Assembly: GCA_944474755.1 (NCBI GenBank) | Contig: OX104120.1 | Location: 18,401,992-18,465,991, forward strand | Source of the DNA: Limnoperna fortunei | Lineage: Eukaryota; Mollusca; Bivalvia; Mytilida; Modiolidae | Length of the DNA stretch: 64,000 nt | Direction of reading: 5' to 3' | Shown here: in pieces, positions 37,290 through 48,892 of the stretch | Layout: each line of letters starts with the position of its first letter | Position numbering within the stretch: position 1 is the first letter of the stretch | Program-made: the position numbers and the translations under genes | The notes under the pieces: generated by a model | What the model saw: the letters and a program-made list of their open reading frames with translations, nothing else | Databases searched by the model: none | Told to the model about the DNA's origin: nothing

Positions 37290-39640
37290 CTAAGAGCCTG
37301 GAAGAACAAAATCAGCATTTATATCTTTTATAAAGTTACAGAGTTTATATATAAAGTAGTGGGATAGGGCTTGTTTACGTTTTTCGTTAAAATAATCGCA
37401 TTCTAAGAGATATTGGTATTCATCTCCATTTTGAGACTATTACATAGAACACATTTACGCTTTTCCCTCGGGTATATTTTGCCATCGCCCTGTTTCGATT
37501 GGAAGTTTATTGTTTGTTGTTCTTAATCTGCAGAAAAGAATTGCCTGTTTTAATTCTAGTATATTAAAGTATTCCTCTAATTTAAAATCTGTATTAAAGG
37601 ATCTATAATTTATAGCTTTCGTTGAATTTTGTACAAGAGAATTCCAATTCTGAATAAACTGTTCCTCAATGCGTTGTTTTATTAAGTGTTTTTAGACATT
37701 CATTATTATTAAAGTTTTCAGATTCCCAAATATAAGAGAAGCCACAGTCATTAAATATCTTTTTTACAAATGTGATCCAATCAATGTTCATATTGTTATT
37801 TTCATTCATTTGACGACACAATCTGTACATAATGTAAGAGTATTTTGATTGCTTGCCAGTTATAAGCCTTGCCCAATAGCATACAGTTCTTACTTTCATA
37901 TCTATATAGATAGGATATCGTCCTAGCTCCCCATACACTATTGTATGTAAAAAAGAAATCACTTCAATCAGTATGAGAGGTACGAAAGTGAAAGAGAGAA
38001 CATGTGTGTGAAAGTTACCTGATATTATACATTGTATGTATCAAATTTGATTATATATGCCCTAACGGGCCGATGATTGGTTAAATAAAATACTTTATAC
38101 TTTATACTTTACTTTATACATATAGCTAGGTGTGGATGTTTTTAAATTCAAAAGAGTCTTACAAAATTTTAAATGTATTTTTTCCAAAATGTTATCATTA
38201 ATTATTACTAAAACCCCACACTTCACACCCATAAAGCAGGATCGGTTTGATCATTTTGTCAAATAGATCAAGTTGACATGTTAATGAAAGTTTATGTTTT
38301 CTACCTATGTTCAAAACCTCATTCATATGCCATATCAGCTAGATACTTTTTTGTTAAGTTAACGTTTCCGGTTTTAGTAAAAATTACCCCGAGGTAATTG
38401 AAATTTTGAACTATTTGAAGTTTATATTATTGTAACTGAAACTCAAATTTTGTGGTGATCTCCAATTTCCAAATACCATGACTTTAGTTTTATTGACATT
38501 TACATTTAATTTCCACGTTTCACAATATGCATAAAAACATCCAGTTGAACTTGGAGATTTGCTGTCTCAGCTAATAATGCGGTATCATCCGCATATAACA
38601 TAATAAAAAGTTTTTTGGAAAATGTCTAAGTTGTTTTCTATGTCATCAAAAATAGTTTTTAGTCCTGTTATGTTTTTATTTTCAAAGAAGGTTTCTAGGT
38701 CGTTTAAGAATAACGAAAACAGAAAAGGCGATAAATTTCCCCCTGTCTCACGCCGTTATTACAATCAAAATATTCAGATATACAGTTGTTATATGAGATA
38801 CATGATTTTATATTGTCATATATACGTGCTTCAAATAACATTATACATCTTGCCATTGATATTATTTGACAGCATTTTTTAGAAAAGTCTTTCTCTCCAA
38901 ACCTTACTAAAAGCCGTTTCAAAGTCTATAAAGGCGCAAAATAATTTTCTTTTTTTAAGTTTCAATATGTGGAAAAATGTAAAAAGAGTAAAAATATTGT
39001 CTATAGTTGAGTAATTTTGACGAAATCCAAACTGATTTTCCTTTATAAGCTTAAATTCCTCAGAAAATTCATTAAGTCATGCATTTAAAATTGACGTAAA
39101 TAATTTCCCTAGACAACTGACAATTGTAATCGGCCTTTAGTTCTTGGGATCGTGACTATTACCTTTATTTTTATAGATAGGCCTAATTAACCAAGTGTTA
39201 GGGATTAAACCTTTATCAAAAATTAAATTAAATAACTTTTCATAAATATTAATAAATTGGTTTGATGTGGACCTGATATATTCATTTATAATTTCGTCCT
39301 GCCCACAAGCTTTATCATTCTTAAGTTTAAGAATTTCCTCCCTTGAAATGTAAGCATTAATGTTAGCGTTGATTTGGTCTTTATATAGATAATCAACATT
39401 CTGTAGATCATGTCCGTTGTCATAGTCTTGTGTATTCAATTGTTTGAAAAAATCATAAAGTTTGTCAATTTCAATATTGGGTTGCTTCTTTCTTTTACCT
39501 TTGTTTAAAAGTTTCCAAAATTCCTTTGAGTTATCGTTACTTAGTTTTTTTTATATCTTCTGTAAGTTTTATACTATATGTTTAATATTTTCTATCTAGT
39601 ATTTGCTTATAATTCTTTCAGCTATAATCATTTGCGAGCG
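37290..39640 (-). mobile_element. Degraded LINE copy (minus)
   Basis: Read on the minus strand, pieces of one LINE appear in order: the start of reverse transcriptase at 39137-39439 (KNDKACGQDEI, then IRPIYKNKG), a middle piece at 38704-38922 with motif B-like NNGVRQGE, and the post-RT region at 37666-37962 (VYGELGRYPIYIDMKVR). Frameshifts and stops separate the pieces. It belongs to the same broad family as the copies at 18655 and 19740. A short sequence ending in repeated ATACTTT (about 37966-38125) sits inside it and looks like a small later insertion. Confidence 0.8.
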
Positions 39641-40104
39641 ATTTTGTAAAGAGGATTTATGCTTAAAACGTTTCTTCAATTTTCTAAAATTTTGACGCGC
39701 AAATTTGTAGTCCATATCAAACTAGGTTTATTTTCTTTTTTGCAATTACTGTTTTTATTTTGTTCCCTAACAATATATGTACCTAAGGTTATTTTACCAG
39801 ATGTGACAAAAATTTCAATGGTCAAATATACTTCTACACAAATGAAATGCGCAAAAATTACATTAAATCTGGCATTCTTTGCATAAAAATCATTTTTGTA
39901 TATACAGTTTAACGACCACCAATTGTTATAAACCACCAATCTGTCGGAATCATAATTAAAAAATTAAAAAGGGATGGTTTTCAGAGTATAATATAGTAAA
40001 TTGTTCGAACGCAGTATTTTTGTTCTATCTCTTCAATTATCATGGGCTAGAGTCTTTTAGTTCAAAGGTCACAATTCGAAAATATACCGAATGCGTCGAA
40101 ATAA
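39641..40104. other. AT-rich sequence, no gene seen
   Basis: Overlapping small frames on both strands without domains. Confidence 0.5.
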
Positions 40105-40265
<161 letters not shown>

Positions 40266-43200
40266 TGTTCGACTTTGATTTTTATAATAACAGAATAGAA
40301 ACATAATATTCTGCTAATAATTTAAGTTGATGCAGCGACATGTAATAACCGTATAAATAGTTTATACAAAAAATATGTTACTGATATAAAACACCTACCG
40401 CATGCTGCTATCAGCGAGACGAGTGATGTTTAACCTGATCGTATCGCCTCCTTTAATTATTATTTGGAAAAACCAGAATGAAACCCATCAACTTTATAAG
40501 CCAATATGCACTGACGCATATCTAGACTCAAGGTGTTTTCTAGATTAAATTTCCTAACAAACAAACTATTAAGCAAGAATATATTTTTGATCATTAAATC
40601 TTATTACACAATAATACTATTTTTATTCATGTACAGTTTATACTTGTAATTTCTATTGTTTATTTAAAATTAATTCGTTGTTTTTTTTTATGTAAAGCAA
40701 TGGTTAAATTAGCTTTTAAATGATATTATGCGAAACGAATCTAATCGAGCGCTTATAATCTCACTAATAGGTGTCGCATATCACTACACAAAGTTATTAA
40801 ATGTATTGTAAAATATAATTAAGGTCTTTCCCACTTCCACTTGAGGACCTTTTTGCTTTTGCTTTGAATATTTTTCTTTTCTTTTCCACCAACTTTCAAA
40901 AAGAAACAGTTTAAAAAGTACGCGATCTATAATTTTGGTCTTTCACGACAAGTTTTGGGCTCTGAAAGTCTATTTGGAATTTTCCCTGTGAAATCGCAAC
41001 ATTGTTCTATTTGGAGTTATCTCCCCTGACACAAAAAACCCTGTTATCGTGTTATCTCTGGCATAAAACAAAATTAGGGAGAGCGTATACGAATAGCTAG
41101 TTAGAATATTTCTGAAAACCGGAAGTGACGTTTCAGACCGGAAGTTGATGTCTTTTGACAGGAACTGTGACACCTGTTAACATAAGTCCCTAGCAACCAA
41201 ATCTTTTCAGGACATTTATTATATAAAGATATTTAACTGCAGTTTTGAGACTACATTACGGTTTCTAAGTCACTTCATTTGACAAAATTCCCTAGCAACC
41301 ATTTGATATCAGGTTCAGGTAATGTAAAGACAGGCACTTCCATTTCAAAAAGTCATTTCTGGTTGACAAATGTCCCTGGCACCCATGTTTTCGGGTAAAG
41401 AATGTGGGAAATACTTTTATTTGAATTTATTGTCGGTAATTCTAGTCCTGTTGTTTTTTCTTTTGCGTTTTGCTACCAATTACCGGTAAATGGTAAATAG
41501 CGCGAACGCGACCGGACGTGGGGTTCCGAAAACGGATTTATTTAAAGTATTGCTTAGTTATTTCTTATGTTTGGGTTTTTACTACTTCAGGTAGTATTCC
41601 AACATGACATCATTTTTTTATTAGTACGAATCTCGGAAAACTAGATTTTAGAAAAAAAATCGAACCAATAACCGCACTGTCGACAAGCCAATGACCAGTA
41701 TGTCGAACATTTAGCAAGAGAGGCATCTATTTAATAATAAAATTAAGTCTCCTTTTACAATTTGGGGCACTTCTTTCTCTTGAACTACATTTGATGTTAT
41801 ATAAATGACAGGCTGTCGTCTGCATCTTCTGATATTTAATATAATGACATTTGGCAAATTTTTTTTTCTGTAAAAGGGGGTTGCAATCGCGTCCAATGCG
41901 TCACCGGTTTAAACAGCCAAGCATTTATTACTAAGGCTTTCCACTTTCTGAGTGGAAAGACTTTCTGTTATTAGTATGTTTCTTATTTTTGTCGCCAAGC
42001 TTGATTTTACCATTATTAATTTTGTTCCGCGACATGTCGTTAAGACATTTTACCACACATGTATTAAACATTACGACTTCGGAGTTAACCAACACTTTTC
42101 GTAACGGAAATACTTCACTTCTCACAAAAACTCTTGATAGACAGATACACTTTGAAACCATAAAATATGTCGCAATGAAAATTGTTTCAACATGCTCAGT
42201 AAAGGAACTCGATACTTTTTTACATAACGCGCCAAGAATTTGGATCTTCCCTATGGGAGTTACTAGACTGTGTTAATTGCAGATTTACTGTATTATAAGA
42301 ACTATTGCAATAGATATGATATAGACTTGCGGTTTCGAGTGTTGGTCATCATTGATCTTGACCTTGAAAAAGATCAAAAAGGTCAAGGGCCATGGCTACA
42401 TTCTTAATTAAGACCGTGTGTTGTGTGCACATCTCCTCCTTATTATAGAAAAACACTGCAAAGATCAACAGGTAAAGGTAATGAATATTTGTTAACTGCC
42501 TATTTTAAAACCTTTTTTGTGATAAAAGATATTGGAATGTTTTTTATTCCATTCGTTTATATTAAGAAATAGATTCAATTTAAATAAAAAACGGTTATGG
42601 TCAATGTCCTAATGCCTCACTAAATTTGAATTTTTAAAGACAAGCTACTAATATTGTTTAGAGACAAATTTTCAAGTCATTAAGCTTATCATTTGTTTGA
42701 TAAAACTAATGATCTTTATTATAATCACAGCTTTTTCTTCATCCACTATATGTAACACAATTACTTTCGTGCATGTGTTTTAGCACGCATTAAAAATGAT
42801 ATTATTTTGTTAATTTTCATGACAGTCAACTGAAACAATGAATATACGGTAATCTAGTCCTTGACTATTACTACAGTTTTGTACCTATCAAAATAAGTTA
42901 TGATCGATATTTGGGGGTTGCATGTAGCGTTGCCTATTAATCGATTGTTTTATTGACTTGTTCTGTTTCTTATTAGTTTTACTAATAAAAATGTTTAAAA
43001 CAAATACATAGGTGTTTAAATACATACGATAGCCATTATCATCATGCTAAAATGACGTCTTCCGACACTTGTATCGAAACAATATAAAATAATTGAATTT
43101 AAAAACGGCATTAAAAAAGTGGCAATAAAATATTATTTATTTGTTGAAGGTCAACAATTCTGTAAAACTGTGAAGAGAATTCAATAAATGGGTCTGCCTC

Positions 43201-43655
43201 GGAACACTTAAAGGCGTGTACTATACAGACAGCCAGTAGGATTCACAGTATGACTAAACTCAGCAGTTTGCTTTTACCAACTCATACTTATACTGTACAT
43301 AGATTCCTCTTTGACCAGCAAAACAGGTAGAGTAAAGCATTTTATTATATGTTGATTTATGTTTTAGCGCGGGGTTTTCTTTTTGCTGTTTAAGAAAAGA
43401 AGATAAAAAAAATGCGGCAATGCTACAACTATAATGTATCTTACAGAAAAACTCTAAAGCTTTTTCTTGAGACAAATACATACAAGCACAAATTATATTA
43501 AACCTTGTCATAATTGGCATTTCCCACAGCTGGATTGGAATAGAACCGTCAAGGATTCCTCTACACTATGTTAAAGGTCTTATTAACCATTGGAAATACT
43601 CATACTAAGTAGTTAAAAAGTGTTTCTGGAAATAATCGGTGTTTAGTATACACCA
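40266..43655. other. AT-rich sequence, no gene seen
   Basis: The frames at 41989-42276 (plus) and 43260-43520 (minus) have no recognisable domains. No RNA gene or element terminus was recognised. Confidence 0.45.
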
Positions 43656-43659
43656 TGTT

Positions 43660-44067
43660 GTGCGTCCTAGACCACTGGGAATACTCAGTCTAGTCTATGT
43701 CTATGTCTAGACCACCGGGAATACTCAGAGTCTATGTCTAGACCACCGGGAATACTCAGAGTCTATGTCTAGACCACTGGGAATACTCAAAGTCTTTGTC
43801 TAGACCACCGGGAATACTCAGAGTCTATGTCTAGACCACTGGGAATACTCAGAGTCTTTGCCTTGACCACAGGGAATAATCGGAGTCTATAGACCACCGG
43901 GAATACTCAGTCTAGTCTATGTCTATGTCTAGACCACTGGGAATACTCAGAGTCTATGTCTAGACCACTGGGAATACGCAGTGTCTAGTATACTTCTAGA
44001 CCACAGGGAATAATCAGAGTCTATAGACCACCGGGAATACTCAGAGTCTATGTCTAGACCACTTGGA
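43660..44067. repeat. 31-bp minisatellite, left part
   Basis: Units of the form GACCACCGGGAATACTCAGAGTCTATGTCTA, with shorter and longer variants, repeat up to the left end of the Polinton. The array resumes at 58579 on the other side, so it is one locus split by the insertion. Confidence 0.9.
44062..44067. other. Target-site duplication, left copy
   Basis: CTTGGA immediately precedes the left terminus and is repeated at 58579-58584 immediately after the right terminus. Six bases is the duplication length characteristic of Polinton integrases (established knowledge). Confidence 0.9.
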
Positions 44068-44175
44068 AGTAGTGTGTAAAGGGGGTTTCTGCCGCACTAA
44101 GGGAAAATCCTGCTTGGAAATGTCAATCCGGACCAAAAATGCAAACGGGGAGGGGTTCCTATTAACTATGGGGTA
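44068..44175 (+). repeat. Left terminal inverted repeat
   Basis: It starts AGTAGTGTGTAAAGGGGG and is the exact inverse of 58471-58578 over 108 bases. After a 2-base indel the match resumes to about 44191, so it includes the ATACAATCATGGCAT segment. Protein-primed replication from such ends is the expected mechanism for the family. Confidence 0.97.
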
Positions 44176-44187
44176 GATACAATCATG
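44173..44187 (+). promoter_or_regulatory. Putative early-type promoter/start motif (left)
   Basis: GTAGATACAATCATG overlaps the inner edge of the left TIR and ends in an ATG at 44185. Similar motifs precede the genes at 57424 and 58387 (minus). Function is inferred only from recurrence in front of start codons. Confidence 0.5.
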
Positions 44188-44210
44188 GCATCGAAAATTG
44201 AAATGTTGAA

Positions 44211-47200
44211 ATGTTGCATGATGGAAGAATGGAATCTAATGGTATGAACATGGATAGCACATCAACATCAACCCCAACCCCAACCTCCCAGATTGAAATA
44301 TTATACGATAGAAGAATGGAATCTAATGGTATGAACATGGATAGCACATCAACATCAACCCCAACCCCAACCTCCCAGATTGAAATATTATACGATAGAA
44401 GAATGGAATCTAATGGTATGAACATGAACATGGATAGCACATCAACATCAACCCCAACCCCAACCTCCCAGATTGAAATATTATACGATAGAAGAATGGA
44501 ATCTAATGGTATGAACATGAACATGGATAGCACATCAACATCAACCCCAACCCCAACCTCCCAGATTGAAATATTATACGATAGAAGAATGGAATCTAAT
44601 AGTAAGAACATGAATATTGTATCAACATCAACCCCAACCCCAACCCCCGAGATCGAAATGATGGAATCTAATGGTGCGAAACGTACCTGCGGATACCCAC
44701 TGAAGCGGAAGAAGGGACACTGTAAGAGCAAGCCTGGAATCGACGGTCTCTGCGCGAGGCACAGGAAGCAGCCCGCAGAAGACGGGAGCATCCAAAGCGG
44801 AGGAAAAATCGTGGTAAGAGAGACCATGAAGACCCTCCATCAAATAGCTAAGGATGAGGGTCTGAAGGGATATAGTCGGAAAAGTAAGGAGGCCTTGGTG
44901 AAGCTCATCGAGGAGAAAACTAACAGGAAATTCACTCGCGAGGAGGTCTTCAGCAAGAAGCAGCTCAAAACACTCGCGAAGAGCCGCGGTATCACCAAGT
45001 ACTCCAGACTCAGGAGAGAGGATCTGCTCCGATTGGTGGAAGAGAACATCAAAAATGCTCCGGTAGAGGAGGAAATGAAAGTAGTTGATCGACGCCAAGC
45101 ACTGAATGGCGTCTTTGGTACGGTCGTCATCGAACCATTGAAGCTGTACGACATGGTCACCTTTCAGAAAATAAGTCGGAGCACCATCGCCAGCACCATC
45201 TCGGAAGCACTCGCCCAAAAGAAGGGATTGAAGGTGCAATTATTGCTCCGAGTAGAGCTAGTGAAAAAGAACCCCGCGACCGGAGAGAATACTTACGTCA
45301 TCCCCTATTTCAGGTCAGTCCAAGTTACCCTCACCCAGTCATCAGACCTCGATTTGGAGATCGCATTCATGATGGAGAAGGTCAGGGAGAATATGGGTAA
45401 GTACATGCGTGAAGGGAGCGGATGGACCTTCGGACACATCGAGTGGTTAGAAATCCACCTGAGTGAATTCAAGCCGCTCGCAGGTAGTTCGTATATACCA
45501 ACCCCATCGATACTGGCGAAAAAGAAGGCGATCATCAATGTGAAAAACGAGGATGATCGTTGTTTCCAGTGGGCGGTGCTGGCAGCCCTACACTATGATG
45601 AAGTCGACCAGAAGTCAACACACCGCGTGACTCAGTATAAGAGATGGGAGGAGGAGCTGAAATTCGATGGTATCGAATTCCCAGTCTCACTCAAGGCGAT
45701 CGACAGGTTCGAGAAGCAGAACGTTACCATCAACGTTAACGTCTTCGGCTTCGATGGCGTAAAGAAGGGTGAGGACGGTGAAGAAGATCTCCAGGTATAT
45801 CCCCTCAGGATATCCAAGAACACTGGTTCTACCCACGTAGATCTCCTCTTCCTGACCTGCGAAGGCAAGCAGCATTACTGCTGGATCAAGAGCCTATCGC
45901 GTCTTTTGACCTCCCAAGTGACTGGTCACAAAGAGTCAGTTTACTTCTGCCGCCGGTGCTTGTCCCATTTCTCCAGGCAGGACATTCTCGACACACACAT
46001 GGAATACTGCAGTCAGAAGGATGCAGTCAGGATCGAGATGCCGGAAGAAGGATCCACCATAGCCTTCAGCGACTACAAGAAAATGATGAGAGTCCCATTC
46101 GTGATCTATGCGGACTTCGAGTGCTTCACGGAGAAGCTCGACACCTGCCAGCCAGATCCTTTACAATCCTACACGAAGGCGTACCAACTACAGAGACCCT
46201 CGGGTTTCTGCTATCGCGTGAAGTACGCTCACGGCGACTACAAAGAATCGGTCATCTACTGTGGGGAGGATGCGGCCAAGAAGTTCGTACAGTGCATGGA
46301 GGAGGAAGTGCGAGCAATCGCCAAACTATACAGTGAGACGAAACCCATGGAGATGACCGACAAGGACAAGGAGAGTTTCAAAACAAGTACGAACTGCCAC
46401 ATTTGCGGTGGCGCATTGAATGGGGATAAGGTCCGTGACCACGACCATCTCACCGGCAAGTACCGCGGCGCAGCACACAACCAGTGCAATCTGGAATTCC
46501 AGCTTCCAAAACACGTCCCCATCATCTTTCACAACTTGAGCGGATATGATGCCCACATCTTCGTCAAAGAGTTAGGGAACACAGCAGGTAAGATCAACTG
46601 CATCCCCAATACCGACGAGAAATACATCAGCTTCTCAAAGCAGGTGGATGATCTGGAGATGAGGTTCATCGATTCGATGCGCTTCATGCTCTGCTCGTTA
46701 GATACCCTGGCCAAGAACCTCACCCCCGACCAGTTCAAGACCGTGAAGGCGAGATTTGACGACCGCTACGAGCTGATGATCCGTAAGGGAGTATTCCCCT
46801 ACGATTATATGGATGGACCGTCCAAGCTGGAGGACGCCCAGCTCCCACCCAAAGAAGCTTTCTACAGCACACTCTCCGGCGAGCATATCAGTGATGAGGA
46901 CTATGCACACGCTGAGAGAGTCTGGGAGGTCTTCGGGTGCAAGATCATGCGCGACTACCACAACCTTTACCTCGAAACCGACGTACTGCTGCTGACCGAC
47001 ATCATGGAGAACTTCAGGGATGTATGCATGAAGCATTATATGCTCGATCCTGCCCACTACTACACCTCCCCCGGACTTTCATGGAATGCTGCTCTCAAAA
47101 CCACTGGGATCAGATTGGAGCTATTGTCCGACCCAGACATGCTCCTGATGTTCGAGCGAGGAACCAGAGGAGGGGTGGCCATGATCTCTCACCGCCACGC

Positions 47201-48467
47201 CCGTGCCAACAACCCTTACATGGAGACCTACGATCGCTCCCAGCCCACGAAGTACCTGATCTACCTCGACGCCAATAACCTCTACGGGTGGGCAATGGCA
47301 CAGCCCCTTCCCACGGGAGACTTCGAGTGGATGGAGCCGGAGGCGATCGAGGACGTCTTGAGGTACCCCGACGATCACGAGTACGGTGCCATGGTGGAAT
47401 GTGATCTGGAATACCCGCATGATCTCCACAACGCCCACAACGACTACCCACTCGCGCCGGAGAACGTGGAGATCAACAAGGTGCACAAGCTGGTGCCTCA
47501 TCTAGGTAAGCGTGAGAAGTATACGCTCCACTACAGGAATCTCAAGCTGTACTTGGAGATGGGCATGAAGCTCACCAAAGTCCACCGAATCATCGGGTTC
47601 AGGCAATCTCCGTGGCTGAAGCAGTACGTCGACCTGAACACTGCTCTTCGAACCGAGGCCAAGACTGAATCAGAGAAGGATTTCTTCAAACTCATGGTTT
47701 GCTCAGTCTTCGGCAAGACTATGGAGAACATCCGAAAGCGGGTCGACGTCCGACTGGTTACCACAGAGAAGCAGGCGCTGAAGCTCGTGGCTAAGCCCAA
47801 CTTCGATCGTCGGGTCGTCTTCACCGAAAGCATGGTAGCCGTCCACATGAAGAAGACGAAGCTGAAGTTCGATAAGCCAGTCTACCTGGGAGCCTGCATC
47901 TTGGACATCTTGAAGCTCCAGATGTACGACTTCCACTACGGATTCGTGAAGAAGATGTACGGTGACAACGCCCGGCTGCTCTTCACCGACACCGATAGCT
48001 TGGCCTATGAGATCCAGACCGCCGATTTCTACCAAGACATCGCCCCGCACGTCCAAGCGAAGTTCGACACTTCCAACTATCCCGTCAAGCATCCCTCCGG
48101 CATCCCAACCGGTGTGAACAAGAAGGTGATCGGGATGTTTAAGGACGAGTGCGGTGGCATGGCCATGACCGAATTCGTGGGGCTCCGAGCGAAGCTATAC
48201 GCCTTCAAGGTGGATGACGGTCAGACCACCAAGAAGGCGAAGGGAGTCACCAAGAGCGTCATTAAGCACAACATCGCCTTCGAGGATTACAAGCGATGTC
48301 TCGACACTCAGAAGGAGATCTACCGACCGATGAACATCATCCGGAGCCACCTTCATCAGATCTACGCCGAGGAGATCAACAAGATCGCACTCTCAGCCAA
48401 GGACGACAAGCGCCACATCCTACCTGATGGTATCAGCACCCTCGCGCACGGTCACTATCGAATCTAA
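44211..48467 (+). CDS. POLB: Protein-primed DNA polymerase B
   Basis: Replicates the element, presumably priming from a terminal protein at the TIRs. Domains by residue: minisatellite-encoded N-terminal repeats about 4-150; a C..C..C..H zinc-knuckle-like motif 160-184; two Rho_N/SAP-like helical modules about 205-235 and 249-280; a conserved region NVKNEDDRCFQWAV about 443; a C2H2 finger 580-600; exonuclease motif I (YADFECF, D635/E637); an insert resembling endonuclease VII/HNH zinc fold 729-760 (CHICGG...DHDH...CN); exo II HNLSGYD about 775; exo III about 920-932. Polymerase motif A is DANNLYGW about 1020, motif B KLMVCSVFGK about 1160, motif C TDTDS about 1259-1263. All key catalytic residues are visible, and 1418 aa is within the usual size. 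The start is uncertain: ATG 44185 is out of frame because of an 8-bp duplication, and every N-terminal repeat offers another ATG. Confidence 0.95.
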   Translation: MLHDGRMESNGMNMDSTSTSTPTPTSQIEILYDRRMESNGMNMDSTSTSTPTPTSQIEILYDRRMESNGMNMNMDSTSTSTPTPTSQIEILYDRRMESNGMNMNMDSTSTSTPTPTSQIEILYDRRMESNSKNMNIVSTSTPTPTPEIEMMESNGAKRTCGYPLKRKKGHCKSKPGIDGLCARHRKQPAEDGSIQSGGKIVVRETMKTLHQIAKDEGLKGYSRKSKEALVKLIEEKTNRKFTREEVFSKKQLKTLAKSRGITKYSRLRREDLLRLVEENIKNAPVEEEMKVVDRRQALNGVFGTVVIEPLKLYDMVTFQKISRSTIASTISEALAQKKGLKVQLLLRVELVKKNPATGENTYVIPYFRSVQVTLTQSSDLDLEIAFMMEKVRENMGKYMREGSGWTFGHIEWLEIHLSEFKPLAGSSYIPTPSILAKKKAIINVKNEDDRCFQWAVLAALHYDEVDQKSTHRVTQYKRWEEELKFDGIEFPVSLKAIDRFEKQNVTINVNVFGFDGVKKGEDGEEDLQVYPLRISKNTGSTHVDLLFLTCEGKQHYCWIKSLSRLLTSQVTGHKESVYFCRRCLSHFSRQDILDTHMEYCSQKDAVRIEMPEEGSTIAFSDYKKMMRVPFVIYADFECFTEKLDTCQPDPLQSYTKAYQLQRPSGFCYRVKYAHGDYKESVIYCGEDAAKKFVQCMEEEVRAIAKLYSETKPMEMTDKDKESFKTSTNCHICGGALNGDKVRDHDHLTGKYRGAAHNQCNLEFQLPKHVPIIFHNLSGYDAHIFVKELGNTAGKINCIPNTDEKYISFSKQVDDLEMRFIDSMRFMLCSLDTLAKNLTPDQFKTVKARFDDRYELMIRKGVFPYDYMDGPSKLEDAQLPPKEAFYSTLSGEHISDEDYAHAERVWEVFGCKIMRDYHNLYLETDVLLLTDIMENFRDVCMKHYMLDPAHYYTSPGLSWNAALKTTGIRLELLSDPDMLLMFERGTRGGVAMISHRHARANNPYMETYDRSQPTKYLIYLDANNLYGWAMAQPLPTGDFEWMEPEAIEDVLRYPDDHEYGAMVECDLEYPHDLHNAHNDYPLAPENVEINKVHKLVPHLGKREKYTLHYRNLKLYLEMGMKLTKVHRIIGFRQSPWLKQYVDLNTALRTEAKTESEKDFFKLMVCSVFGKTMENIRKRVDVRLVTTEKQALKLVAKPNFDRRVVFTESMVAVHMKKTKLKFDKPVYLGACILDILKLQMYDFHYGFVKKMYGDNARLLFTDTDSLAYEIQTADFYQDIAPHVQAKFDTSNYPVKHPSGIPTGVNKKVIGMFKDECGGMAMTEFVGLRAKLYAFKVDDGQTTKKAKGVTKSVIKHNIAFEDYKRCLDTQKEIYRPMNIIRSHLHQIYAEEINKIALSAKDDKRHILPDGISTLAHGHYRI
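44219..44660 (+). repeat. 90/96-bp coding repeats in POLB
   Basis: About four and a half units encode a peptide of the form RMESNGMNMDSTSTSTPTP followed by a TSQIEILYD segment. The units differ by a 6-bp insertion (an extra N-M pair) and a few substitutions. The segment is low in complexity and Ser/Thr/Pro-rich, so it is probably disordered. The antisense strand is also open here, which is only a consequence of the repeat. Confidence 0.9.
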
Positions 48468-48474
48468 ATAAATG
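48465..48474 (+). promoter_or_regulatory. Stop-start junction motif TAAATAAATG (POLB/PRO)
   Basis: Variant of the recurrent junction motif, preceded by TC instead of TA. The TAA stop of POLB and the ATG of the protease lie four bases apart, with AATAAA between. Confidence 0.6.
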
Positions 48475-48885
48475 AGCAGCGTACGAGTTTACTACTTAAC
48501 TCTCCCACTCAAACCCCTCTCAAATGTAGAGCTTGAAGAAGCTGCCTCGGCCCTAGGGATCCATCGATTCAGAGGGGTATTCATGAGAGATGCCCTACCA
48601 CCAGCGCCACGAGCTAATGAATGCGGCATCTTGAACCACGATGACTTCCAAGGTCCCGGAACGCACTGGACCTGTTGGCACAAGCGCGGAGGACTCAAAG
48701 TCTACTTCGACTCTTACGGTCTGCCTCCGCCCGACGAGATGGTCGACTATCTGCGTCCGAAGATCCAATACAACACCGATGAGCTGCAGCATCGCGGGAG
48801 CGTGGTGTGCGGTCACTTTTGCCTCTACGTACTCAAGATGCTGTCGGAGGGTAGATCGTTCGATGACGTGATATTCTCGCTATAA
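48472..48885 (+). CDS. PRO: Adenain-like cysteine protease
   Basis: Expected to cleave capsid precursors during virion maturation. The catalytic layout of the adenovirus protease family (C5) is visible: His65 in GTHWTCW, an acidic residue Asp80 in YFDSYG, Gln106 and the nucleophile Cys113 in VVCGHFC. The Gln-to-Cys spacing of 7 equals that in adenain. At 137 aa it is shorter than adenain (about 200 aa), which is usual for Polinton proteases. The start is the ATG placed four bases after the POLB stop within the junction motif. The next gene follows through an identical type of junction. Confidence 0.95.
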   Translation: MSSVRVYYLTLPLKPLSNVELEEAASALGIHRFRGVFMRDALPPAPRANECGILNHDDFQGPGTHWTCWHKRGGLKVYFDSYGLPPPDEMVDYLRPKIQYNTDELQHRGSVVCGHFCLYVLKMLSEGRSFDDVIFSL

Positions 48886-48892
48886 ATAAATG
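48881..48892 (+). promoter_or_regulatory. Junction motif TATAAATAAATG (PRO/fibre)
   Basis: Perfect 12-mer. It contains the protease stop TAA (48883-48885), an AATAAA hexamer and the ATG of the next gene (48890). Confidence 0.65.

Noticed and set aside
44183..44827. 214-aa antisense frame with repeated VGVGVDVD peptides
   Set aside because: It is the reverse of the POLB N-terminal repeats. The sense frame continues into a full polymerase.
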